Assembly: GCA_015179125.1 (NCBI GenBank)
Contig: WHVA01000077.1
Coordinates: forward strand, 124,001-188,000
Length of the DNA: 64,000 nt
Direction: 5' to 3'
From: Gautieria morchelliformis
Taxonomy: Eukaryota > Basidiomycota > Agaricomycetes > Gomphales > Gomphaceae
In this document: piece after piece, positions 18,860 to 29,500 of the stretch
Layout of the letters: each line of letters begins with the position of its first letter
Numbering within the stretch: position 1 is the stretch's first letter
Translations under genes and position numbers: made by a program
Notes under the pieces: model-generated
The model's input: only the letters and a program-made list of their open reading frames with translations
What the model was told of the DNA's origin: nothing
Database searches by the model: none

Positions 18860-20085
18860 TTACAAGTACCTTGAATGTGTCATCCAACCTTTACAGTGTT
18901 CAGCTGATATTGAAGACATAGCAGTGTGAATGAATAACAAAATAGCCATCTCATCTTTGCCATCTACCGCTTGCCGAAATTCTGCGCCATGGCAGCGAAG
19001 GTATGCCTTCAGGTAAGAAAAGGCCTCCTCAATCAGGTTCATGTCGGGGGAGTATGGTGGTAAGTAGTAGAGGCGCACACCACTGCATAACAGATATTTT
19101 TGAGAATACTTGGGAAATTTGTTAGGATTGCTTACTGTTTTTGGCAAATTGCAGCAACCTCAGGACCATGGTGAATGGTGCAGTTGTCCATCACCAAGAC
19201 ACTGTGCGGCTGGGGCCATGGGTTCAGATATAGCATGAGGTTCGTGATGAATGTCAGGAAGGTGTCAGCGTCATATGATCCCTCGCGGACATCGGAATAA
19301 ATTATCCCCTCATCACAGAGGGCGGGTAGAAGGGAGTACCTACACTGATGTAAATATTAGAGGAAAGTAAGACATGGAAGGAGACATACACTGTGCCACG
19401 CACAAACCTAGCCTTTGATCTTGCTCTTTTCCCTTTCTGCGCCCATCCATTCAAGCAATATGTGGTGCGGAAATCGATCCGGCTCTCATCAATGAATACA
19501 AGACGGCTGGGGCTTTCGTGACCAATTCGGAAACGGAAAACCTGTCGGAGGTCTTCATTTTGCTCCGCAGCAACCTTTAACAACTAACGAGGGAGTAAAT
19601 AAGTTGAAGAATCACAAGAAAAAAAAGGACATACTCGTTTCCGTGTGAGCCCGAGTTCTGTCATTGTATCCCAGAGAGTGCTAACTCCAACAGTTATTCC
19701 ATATAGATGCTGCATGACACCCTGTATTTTGTCGAGGTAGAGGTCCGGGAAGTGTTCTACAAGCCGAATTAGGAACTAGGAGAGAAACCAGATAAGAGTC
19801 AGCGTAATCCGGTATCATCAAGGTTCGCTGCTTGCTTACCTGCATTTCCTCAGGATCCATGATTTTTCTCCTTTTACCCTTCTTGCAGGGTTCCGGTGGC
19901 ATAACCTCACCGGTAGTGCACCATAGTTGCAGAACGTGTTCAACGACGCGTTGCGACATGTTGAGATCCACTGCGATATCAGCAATCTTCTTTTCACGTG
20001 TATACCTCTGATATATAACATGTTTTTGTAGATCCTCTGAGTACGTTTGTCGTTGTCGTAGGTGTTCTGGGATGTATCTAGGCAT
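18860..20085 (-). CDS. Tc1-like (DD34E) transposase, five exons, apparently intact
   Basis: Exons on the minus strand: 20085-19840, 19775-19635, 19583-19390, 19339-19136, 19082-18860. Introns are 64, 51, 50 and 53 bp with GT...AG ends. The exons add up to 1008 bases, or 335 residues plus stop, the usual size for Tc1/mariner transposases. The N-terminal helix-turn-helix region starts MPRYIPEHLRQRQTYSEDL and includes IADIAVDLNMSQRVVEHVL. Catalytic residues: Asp in LVFIDESRID, Asp in VLVMDNCTIHHG, and Glu in PPYSPDMNLIEEAFSYLK, with 34 residues between the last two (DD34E). The enzyme cuts and pastes its element at TA sites in the nucleus. The start is the Met nine codons into a longer frame, chosen because MPR-type starts are usual. 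Terminal inverted repeats were not located, so the element borders are unknown. A host-domesticated gene is possible but not favoured. Confidence 0.88.
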
Positions 20086-20112
20086 CGATGGGACAAGTAC
20101 AACATGTAACAC

Positions 20113-20483
20113 CTGTCACGTGACGTGGTCGCGCATGATGTCATGACATCATGCCAGCAAGACTTGCAGATGAAGAAATATAGTGTCACATCATTGTAAT
20201 TAGAGTATATATAGAGGTTATATTATATTTAAGTCCTTAAACCTGAGGCTTTGGCTATGTAGAAGGCTAAAAAGGCTGTGAGAAGGCAAACAGACATGCA
20301 CCCCTCCCCCCTTCCATAACCTGGATATTACATCATTGTTTTCTATTTCCAACATTTATACATGTATATTACTATAATCTGAGAAAGTTACAGACCTTAC
20401 TGAAAGAATTTGAGTGCATAATGAAGCATATAAGTGAAATTATCCAAATATTCAATAACTCAGAATAAGCCAGGTTTTGTATA
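20113..20483. other. spacer with a perfect 20-bp palindrome at 20134-20153
   Basis: Upstream of the transposase gene lies a 20-bp perfect palindrome (centre GTCATGAC) and nearby CACGTGAC. This could be a transposon-end or transcription-factor site. Otherwise nothing recognised. The sequence is AT-rich with no ORF. Confidence 0.5.
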
Positions 20484-21512
20484 TCAGAGGGTAGCTACTA
20501 CATAGTACAGAATATATACAAAGTACCAGCCCTTAATCATCAATTGCTGTGGAGATACAGCTTGATCCTTTCGAGCGGCACCGGGCGGCATGTATTTCAG
20601 ACTCCGCCCTATGTACCTGAAACAGCTGTAAGCATACGCTGGATTTGGTGTGTGTGAGCAGAGGGAGGATATGGATGGGAGTTTGGATGATGAGGCTACA
20701 GGGCTACGGTCTTCCTGCTTCGGCGAGTCTATGGAGTTGGAATGAAGGGAGGAGCGGAGGTAGGGTGAGGAATACCTGGTGGAATTGGAGTCTGGGGAGC
20801 GATAATGTGTACCCTCGTCCCACCTGCCTTGCGACGGAGTTGACCTATATCCAGAGTCAGGAGTACGTGTTCGACGTGATCGCAGACCCATTACTTGATA
20901 CATATGCAAATCCCGTTCAGCATTGTCGGCGCGGCGACTTTCACGATCCAGCTGGCGTTGGACTTCAAAGAGTTGCTCACGAAGGTGGCGCACCTCAGCA
21001 TCCTGGTCTCGAAGCTGGGCGGTGAGATGCTGCATATGCATAGATTCGAACTGGCGAGCCCTTTGACTTTCATCACGGGCCGCTTGAGCGTTGGGGTCGA
21101 ATGCTTGGGCAACACTTTTCAGGGCTCCCCGGAGCTGCGCGGTGCTGTTTCGAGACCTACCCTCCAACCCCGCCTCGACTTTGACATGTTTAGCAATATA
21201 TGTATTTTTTTGCAGGTGCTTGCGGGGGTTTGTCGTCTGATGAAATCTCGATGATTTCATGGTCTAGGTCATCATTGCGCACGGTTCCAGATGCCACTCG
21301 ATTGGAGATCAAGTGCTCCAGCTCATGTGCATGTTCAATCTCCGGGGACATTCCGCATTGCCTGTGGGCTTCGAAGTGCGCACAAGCTGCGGTTATCATT
21401 GGAAGTCAGTTCACACAGAGAGAGACAGAAGCTGAGCCACTGGCTTACCACCTTGAAGTGCTTCTCTATCGTATCACATGAATGCAGTGGGCGATCATTC
21501 TCTGCAGCCCAG

Positions 21513-22543
21513 TGTCAATATTGGTTTTCAGGTGTTAATATCGTGTATTAGTGAACACAGTGAATGCCTGAATAACTTGTGCGAATAAGTATGCCGTTCG
21601 GCGAATAGGTGAACCAATGAATGTTCACAAGGTAAGAGGGTTTGCCCAAACGGGGCTCACCCTATCTACAGTCATAGCGAAATAGCCCGCGGCTCTTGAC
21701 GATGTAACGTGCAAGGTCTCACGGAAGGGCTGTCTAAGTCTCAACAATCCCTTCGCTGGTAAAGGTGCTCCTTCAGAGCCCTTCGCCAACAGCACAGAAA
21801 ATGGTTCGAAGGCTAAGGTAACGAAGATGAAGTATGGGACTCACCAGTGATGCCTAAGTCCTCTGCTAGTCGAAGATGGAAATCTCCAAGAGAAGGCTTA
21901 AGACGATGACCACGGCGAGGTCAAAGCTGCACAAGATGAACGACATATGATAATTGAACTGGGGAATATACATGCGAATGTAAACTACTTATATTGAATG
22001 CTCGTAAGGTATCAGCGAATAGGAAAGAGGCCGTTGTGAGTCAGGGTTGGATAGGGGTGCGCGGTCATGATACTAGGTAGATGGAATAAACATACAATAG
22101 AGTGAGGGGAGAATGTGAACATGAAACGATGGAGAATAAAGGGAGCGAAGGCACTTATGGACAAAACCATGTCTTGGGACCCGCATACATGCTACACTGC
22201 ATGGGCTCTTTGTTTACTGGGTTGATCCTGCACGACCTATGGAAGGGACGTCCTGCGAACACACTTTGGCCATACGAATCGCCCAATGGGGTTGGATTAA
22301 GAAGATGATGGGGTTAATGATGAACCATCATGCCGGGTGACTGGTATCGATCATATTTGATCGCGTGCCTGCTGGCGAAATGCGCGAGCAGCGAATAGCG
22401 GTTCGGAGAATGCGGCGAACAGCAGGTAGGGTGGACGTAGAGGGGGAGTGGTCGGAGGGTGCGGTGAACTCTGGTGAAGATGCTAGGGAGTGATGAGGGG
22501 AACATAGAGGTAGCGCGATAGGAGAAATAAACCGGTCGTGACA
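21513..22543 (+). repeat. solo LTR, family C (short form), target duplication CCCAG
   Basis: 1031 bp, TGTCAATATTGG to ...CCGGTCGTGACA, flanked by CCCAG at 21508-21512 and 22544-22548. A minus-strand copy with the same ends is at 48812-49840. Longer relatives are at 45252 and 47771. TG/CA ends, short inverted termini (TGTCA/TGACA) and 5-bp duplications indicate a solo LTR. No internal coding region is seen in the window. Confidence 0.9.
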
Positions 22544-22926
22544 CCCAGCTGGCAAACTGCCGGTACAATCTCTCCTACTCCTTCTTCCCGGCTGGCAGCA
22601 GCTCCTCAACGATATCAAGCATAGCTGTAAAATCCTCATCCCGCCAATTCGTAGCCCCGCGAGCCCGTCCCCCCTTTTTACCAACTCCAGCATCATCGTC
22701 CTCGGTATTACTTCCATGCGCCTTCTTGGCCGGTGGCTGCTTTTCCCGGACCGCACCCAGTTTAGCCACTTTGGCCGGGACTAGACCATCTCCCGCTCGA
22801 GCGCGTTTGACCTCCTTGCCGGCCATGACTGCAGTGGATGCTTTCCGCTTACCTGCGATAGCATCGAATGCCAATGGCGGTTCGTTCTCGTCATCCGCAC
22901 CTGCAAAGCTAGTGTAGATAGGTTGC

Positions 22927-24404
22927 TGTTTTGGAACCCTTCAAGACTTTGGTATTATTGATAACACTTCAATCTATCAGAACATGTCGTTTAGAGACTC
23001 AAAGAATATTAAACAATGCTGCAGCACAACTCTGGAAATAATTTAATATTTGTACCTTGGTTGCAATCCGCGTAAAAACTAGTTCAAGTTAATACGGATG
23101 GAAGGCAATGCGTTTCTTAGCAGCACTGAACAATACACTAAAAGACTGTAGGTTAAAGGACACTATTGGGGTCCAAGCATATTGCAAAATATAAAGGGAT
23201 GTACTTAGCAGGCGAGTTTATAAATGGACTGCCCTGATAATCTACCAGCGCACAGCAATAAAACGAGAGGCAAAGAATAGAATCTAAAGCGGCTTTTACA
23301 AGTAACAGGAATTGACTTGTGAAAGATATTAACCAGGAAAATCAACTGATCAACTCTCTCAGGTATTGGAGTGCGAATGGCAAGACTATCAATTGACAGA
23401 CTCACTCTGTAGAATTACACCCGGAGGATTAGTCTAGGTGGCTAAGCAGAAAAGTATCTACTTAACAAGGAATTAGACACTAAAGTAAGTGAATAACCCT
23501 AGCTGGGATTAGCTGCTTAGTAAGATGCAAGTCACACGAGTCATGTGTAGGATAGAAGCAGTAGATTGCTAGATTGGATGATTCTCCTGGGGGTCAGAAT
23601 GGCCTCCTTTTATATTGTAAATTACACAGGATTACATAAAATGGGGAGCTTCTATCTATTAGGCGAGTGATGTCATAAGTAAATATTTGTACAGCTAAAA
23701 CACACCCTTGTAACTATAGTGGTGTGTTTGTGCAAGGAAATTAAGAATAGCTAGCCAATCACCTTCCTTGATTCGCACTGCCTAGCATAGCCTTACACAG
23801 CCCTGCATAGCCCTGCATAGCCCTATGACATCAAGGGTCCTATTTCAGGGGTTGCAGCACTGAGCTTGGAGGCTCATTGTCCAATAGGATTGATTGAATA
23901 TACACCCTAGTTTTGGCCCTGCATATCATTGGGCAGTCTTGCACACAGCCTTACACAGCCATGGTTGCTATGAAGCAGGTCATGCGTCTGCTGGGTTTGA
24001 ACTATATTTAAGTGTACAGGCTTGTGTAAGCTGCACCGGATATTCCCAATCTCACTGGCTGAGGTTGAAAGAGCCTAGGTGTCGGAGTTGTGGGTGTTTG
24101 AGGACGTGCGGCTCTGAATTAGCGCGTTCGAGGATCGCTCCGGTCGGAGTTCTAAATTGAGCGCCGATGACAAAGTTATGGACTCTCATGGGTTCATAGC
24201 CTTTGTCAAACACAATAAAGCAGTTTTGAGCCAAGGCGGTCAGGACAATTGGCGAAAAAATGCAAGAAAATTCAAGGAATATTCTAAAGACAGTTCCCCA
24301 TCAAAGCTGGATGTATTGGCTGATGTTAAGATGGGAAAAAGGTTTTTACAGACTTTTTAAAGCTTTTTTCGACATTTTTAAACTAGAAAGCTGGTTCCTA
24401 CACA
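22927..24404. repeat. solo LTR, family D, target duplication GTTGC
   Basis: 1478 bp, TGTTTTGGAACC at the left and GGTTCCTACACA at the right (near-mirror ends), flanked by GTTGC at 22922-22926 and 24405-24409. A truncated second copy is at 52027-52638. Small ORFs inside (for example 23894-24160) have no recognisable product. Inserted in the first exon of the SANT-like gene. Confidence 0.87.
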
Positions 24405-24549
24405 GTTGCAGGTGGGGTTTAGCCTTAGATATGTTGCTGGGCGCCATTTCCAGATTACCGGTAGGAAGGAGGGACTGAGAAAAAGAGGAAACCGTACTAG
24501 GATGAGGAATCGGACGAGACATATGATTATTTTGAGAGAGTGTTGCCAC

Positions 24550-25094
24550 TGGAACGGTGGGAGTTCAAAGTTAGAGCGGTTATAAAATGTCGCGATACCG
24601 GGAACCAAGGAACCATCCTGAAGGGGGGCAGTAGGAGCTTTCTTGTATGCCATAGAAGTCAGTAATGACGCAGAAAAAGGATGTATGATGCGGAAAAAGA
24701 ATGTACAGTTGTTAGAACATCAAACACAACATGAACCTCCTCTCTTATAGTAACTGTGGTTTGCATGTGTTTGGGGTGACACTCGAGTTTTTTCATGATG
24801 TCTGTGACATGATCATGGAGTTAGACGATGAAACATGGAAGAAAGTGAAATTTTACCATTGTTAGGTGTTGCATATTTCACATTCAACATCAAGGGAGAA
24901 TGAGCGCAAGTACACGGGTGTATGGGATCCTGCTTTGCCAGTCAAATAGGTGAATTTCCATGTATTTTCGATATAGTGACCTTAAAATATAGCATACAGG
25001 TATTGCTATCAGTGGGGATGAACTATTTAAACTTCCTCTAACTTCCTACCATTTCTTTGCCATTTTTAACGAAGTCTTTGGCTCAAAACACTTC
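24550..25094. other. upstream region of the SANT-like gene
   Basis: No gene recognised. It would be the promoter side of the minus-strand SANT-like gene. A short ORF starting MAYKKAPTAPLQ (24653, minus) overlaps the gene start in another frame and could be an unrelated leader. I give it no function. Confidence 0.4.
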
Positions 25095-26008
25095 TAAGAT
25101 AGAAGTCATCTTAAACTGGCACCCCTTATGTAAGCTGAGCACAGTCCAATGGCGAGCTCAATAACACTCGAAGGCAAACACTTTTTGCCAAATGGCTTCC
25201 TAGAGTCTCTTTGGGACATGTCTACCTACAATCCTTAGGAGAGACTTAGGATATATCTATATTTATTGAGGAGATATATAGCATCCAAAATGTGACATAG
25301 AAAAAATATCAAATTATTTTTCCAATGTCTAGAATGATTTCCTGCAATTTTGGTTTTTCGACCGATGGAATTTGGCGGTCACGTGATAGGTCACGTGACC
25401 TATTTGTCAGCCTTTCGAACCTTTGGACAATGCACGAAAAAAGCTTCCAACCACTCTGGGGCCCTTGCTACACATTTCTACTGCTTAAATTGGGGTTTAG
25501 GTAGGTACAACCTTACACTAGGTGAGTTCCACTGCAGGCAGCTTACTTAGTCGTCACTTTGACCGCCCGGCAGGTTGTTCTTGACCCCGTTCACACATTC
25601 AGGCCTCAGGGGTCGTGGCTGTCTAGATGATGTCCCCTTGGTACAGATTCAGAGGTGTGTGAGAATTGTTTCCTATCAGCAGATTCTAACTCCTCAACAG
25701 GTATGCTAATAGGTTGGCCCGATTTATAGATGCCTACAAAAAAGGGTTGAATGGGGCACAAGCTGTCTGGGCAAACCCTAAATACCATGCCCATTATACT
25801 TTACCTCCAAACATTATGTCTGAGTTGGACAAGGAATTCATGTAATATGATTCAATGTCACTAATTATATTATAGAACATGTCATTGCACCAAGGTGCCT
25901 TCTGAAAGGGGGAAAAAAAAAAAAATCCCTGAGGCGAGGATTTGGCCCATCACGTGACCTAAGCGCCCGCTTACATAAAGGTGCCAGTTTAAGATGACTT
26001 CTATCTTA
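25095..26008. mobile_element. MITE with 40-bp inverted ends and TA duplication (Tc1/mariner-type)
   Basis: The left end 25095-25135 and right end 25969-26008 are inverted copies (TAAGATAGAAGTCATCTTAA ... and its mirror) over about 40 bp. TA lies at both outer edges, as left by Tc1/mariner insertions. The element is 914 bp with no transposase. Inside are a CACGTGA pair near 25379-25400 and an A-run near 25912. Confidence 0.78.
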
Positions 26009-26598
26009 TTCTGTTGCAGCAGAGTTATGAATCCACATGTATCCACAACTCTGCTTATTCAAACTCCGACACATGCGAGCCCGAACTTGAGCCTGTGGAC
26101 ACTTACGCACCCACAAACTCTGGCCAACCTACCGGTTCAGACTCAGCACTCTGGAAATAGCAATTTATTCCCAAGCCTCCACAACACAGTTTGTGCAATA
26201 CAAACTCAGCCCAACCTATGCTAGGCTGTGCTGTGCTATAGCTACACTCACATTGGGTCCACAAGATACAACAATCTCTTGATAGTTTATCTAAGAAGCC
26301 CCCATGGTCACATGACTATCACATGACCTCAAAAACAGCTCAAAGTCACCTGATCATCCACAGTCACCTGACAATCACCTGACCTCAAAGTCACCTGATT
26401 ATCTACAGTCACCTGACAATCACCTGACCTCAAAGTCACTTGATTATCTACGGTCACCTGACAATCACATGACACCATCACATGACCTCAACAGCCTGAA
26501 GTCACATGACTTTCCTTCGTCACATGATAATCACATGAGCGTGGGAGTTTCTTACAAACTCTTAGCTTTACTGTCACAGAGCTGTGACTTTAACCCAA
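26009..26598. repeat. spacer with 45-bp tandem repeat (about 26322-26490)
   Basis: About three units of CCTCAAAGTCACCTGATTAT... plus CAGTCACCTGACAATCACCTGA, ending against the 3' end of Helitron A. Many TCACATGA/TCACCTGA words. No gene seen. Confidence 0.7.
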
Positions 26599-29500
26599 CT
26601 AGCCAATAGACCCGTGCTTCGCACCGGGTTATTTAGGGTTAACATTGCACATGGGTAGTTAATAGAATAAAAGAATTATTTGGTGAAATGAAACTACATG
26701 CATTAAATACAAAAGGAAATACATATTTAATCAGGCTTCAGCAACACTTCTTTGTATACAATATTAGAAGTTTTGTTCCCCTCCCCTAAAAGAATATGGA
26801 CTCTGTTCCAATTAGTGCCTCTTGACACTGCAACATACAACTGTCCATGTGAAAATACCACGTATCGCAAGTCTATGCCTACCGTGCCAAGAGACTGCCC
26901 TTGAGACTTGTTGATAGTCATGGCAAAGGCCAGCCTGACAGGAAACTGGCGACGCTAGAGCTCAAATGGCAATTGGTCTGAGGTGGGTGTCACTGTCATC
27001 CTAGGGATAAATGCAGTCTCTCCTGCAAATGGTCCAGAAATGATCCTCAGTTGGTCATATTGATGAGACGCAACCTTGTACCATTGCAGAGTCCATGACC
27101 AAGGTCAATATTCCGAAGAAGCATGAGTACCACTCCAGGTTTAAGCCTGAGTTGAGATGGAGGAAGCCCACCCATGTTGAGTGAGTTAAGATACTCCACA
27201 GGATACACATTGCCATCTTCATTTCCTTTGACCGAGTCTGCACTGGGATAGAGATGCTCATCCCCAGGGAATACATTGAGCACCTCAGCATTAATCTCAT
27301 CCATTTCCATATTGCGAGGGCAAAGGATGGCACGTTCCAAAAAGTATTTGTCTTGGAGTGCCTCCCCAGTACCAATGTTAGGATAAATAGCTGCAATGAG
27401 ATCTGAGACCTGTGGTCCACAGATCATGTGCTGAGGAAGTGTGAATGAATTGTCCAAAGGGCGATCCTTTCCCTGACCAACATCAGAGAGCCACTGAGCA
27501 AATTGTTCACTCTGGGGATCATGAGGGTCGACCCACATATTTTGAGTAAGATGGAGGACCTTGACATGATGCCACAAAGGGGATCTTTGGATAGAAGCAC
27601 CTATGATCTCCTCCTTGTTACCTTGAGGAACAACAGGCAGAGTTTGCTGGAAATCTCCACCCCAAGCCACAGTAATACCACCAAATGGACGATCTGGACG
27701 CTCTAGGACATCCCTGCAGGTTCTGTCGACAGCTTCAACTACATGATGATGCTGCATAGGCACCTCATCCCATATGATCAAATGGACCTGCTTGAGAAGT
27801 TTTGCCAGTGGTGAGCCTCTTTTGATGTCACATAGAGAACCCTCATGAATCAGAATTGGTATCTTGAGCATAGCATGTGATGTTCTGCCCCCAATCAGAA
27901 GCAATGCTGCAATTCCTGAAGATGCAATGCATAGGACAATAAGACCCCTTCCTCTGATAGAATGAGCCAGGGTATTCCAGGTAAAGGTTTTGCCTGTACC
28001 ACCAGGGCCATTGACAAAGAACAGAAGACCCTCTCCATTTATGGCTGAATGGAGGATCTCATCATGGACACACCTCTGTTCTGCATTAAGCTTGTCAATA
28101 TTGGTGGCAGCTTTTTCCAGCTCTGTAGCTGGGTCATAGTCCCGCTGCTCAGATATCCAACGGTTCCCTACCAATCCCTCCCAGTGCCCCATTATCTGTG
28201 GCATATCTGGGAACTCATCCAGAGACTTCCCCCCTGACGTATGATCTTGTCAATGAGAAAGAGACCAAAGTCATAGATTTGATCATTGGTAGGATGGTGA
28301 ATGCCATGCCTATTTTGAAGCTGATGCTCAAGGTCATCACAAATACACTCTCGAAACTCCTCCCAGATTTGAGCAGGCTGAGCAGGGTTACACCGAAGGA
28401 GAATAGTGACAAATAACCTCCTGAGCTGGAAACCTGTTTGTATATGTGCAGCCTCCTGAAGACACTGCGTCCACTCCGAATCATCTTCTAACAGGCCCCT
28501 TGCCAGGCATGCAGCCTTGTAGGTAGGTCAAAGGACACCATCATATGATATAAGCTCCTCAAATGACGTTGCTCCTCTGACAACTGTAAGGAGGGTTCGC
28601 AAGTAAAAGCGCTCTCCAGAGGCTGGACTTGCAAAATGAAGGCGACCGAGACTGAAACCCTGCTGGCGAGGTTTCCACCGCTTGGGTGACTTCTCCCAGA
28701 CATAGTGCTCAGGAAATTCCACATAGAGTCGTTCACGTGCCTCAGGATATCTGTGATTGGCTTCAAAATAGGCCATGAGCATGGTCTTAGCACCCTCTTC
28801 CCTCTGCAAAGCCATGCCTGGATCCATATGAGGATCAAATATCACATTGTGCTGGCCTGGCAAATGGACTGGAAGTGCCATAACAGCAGGGACCTGAACA
28901 TGCATTTTATATTCCAGCAGTCTCCAAGCACCTTCATGTGAGCTGACATAGCGTGCATCGAGGTACTGTTTAACCTCATCCCTCTCCTTATTAATGGCCA
29001 TTGTTGTCCTGTCAGGCCCCTTGTACATATACTTGTGAATGTACTTGATAGAGCGCACATTGAAAGTGGGTTCCACATTAATATGGCATTCAAATTCCAA
29101 GAGGAGGGTGGGACAATAAGGAACCACGTCACAGTTGTCCATGATGTTGCCTCTGACATTATGCTGTCTGCCATCATTAGGACGGCGATACTGTGGATAG
29201 CCATCTTCAGTGACAGATGTCACCTCATGAAATTCCTTTGGGAAATGTTTAGAACACTTGCCCTCTGTCATGCAAGAAGCCCGAGGACGCGCTTGTCCAC
29301 AGGGGCCATGAGTCATTAGATCACAAACTAATTTGTAGAGCCTTGGATGCTCTTGCTTATCAGGAAAGACAGCCCAAACCAAAGCATCCACAGCTTCCGG
29401 TGTCCTGATCTTATCCTCCTCTTTAAACCATATAAGAAGATGCATATGAGGGAGCCCCCGCTTCTGGAATTCGATCACATGGACATGTGCAACTGCGCGA

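Larger units (their letters stand above)
20484..24549 (-). pseudogene. SANT/Myb-like coiled-coil protein gene, split by two solo LTRs
   Basis: Pieces on the minus strand, in order. N-terminus at 24549-24405 (starts MATLSQNNHMSRPIPHP). After LTR D comes 22926-22544: basic linker, then RARGATNWRDEDFTAMLDIV, a SANT/Myb-like start common in fungal and oomycete repeat-associated proteins. After LTR C comes 21512-21449 (WAAENDRPLHSCDTIEKHFK). A 62-bp intron (21448-21387) follows, then LVRTSKPTGNAECPPEIEHA. A coiled coil comes last (AFDPNAQAARDESQRARQFE, LREQLFEVQRQL). Both insertions leave exact 5-bp duplications, and the frame runs through once one copy of each is counted (HLQ/PIY and FASW/AAEN). 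Further damage: a TAG where the family has Trp after AGKKE, and a one-base slip in an A-run near 21210. Role unknown. DNA binding is inferred from the fold. C-terminal end uncertain. Confidence 0.8.

Noticed and set aside
18345-18929. 194-codon plus-strand ORF across the LTR end and 54-bp units
   Set aside because: It starts in the LTR, crosses the satellite, and ends antisense to the transposase gene. No conserved protein.
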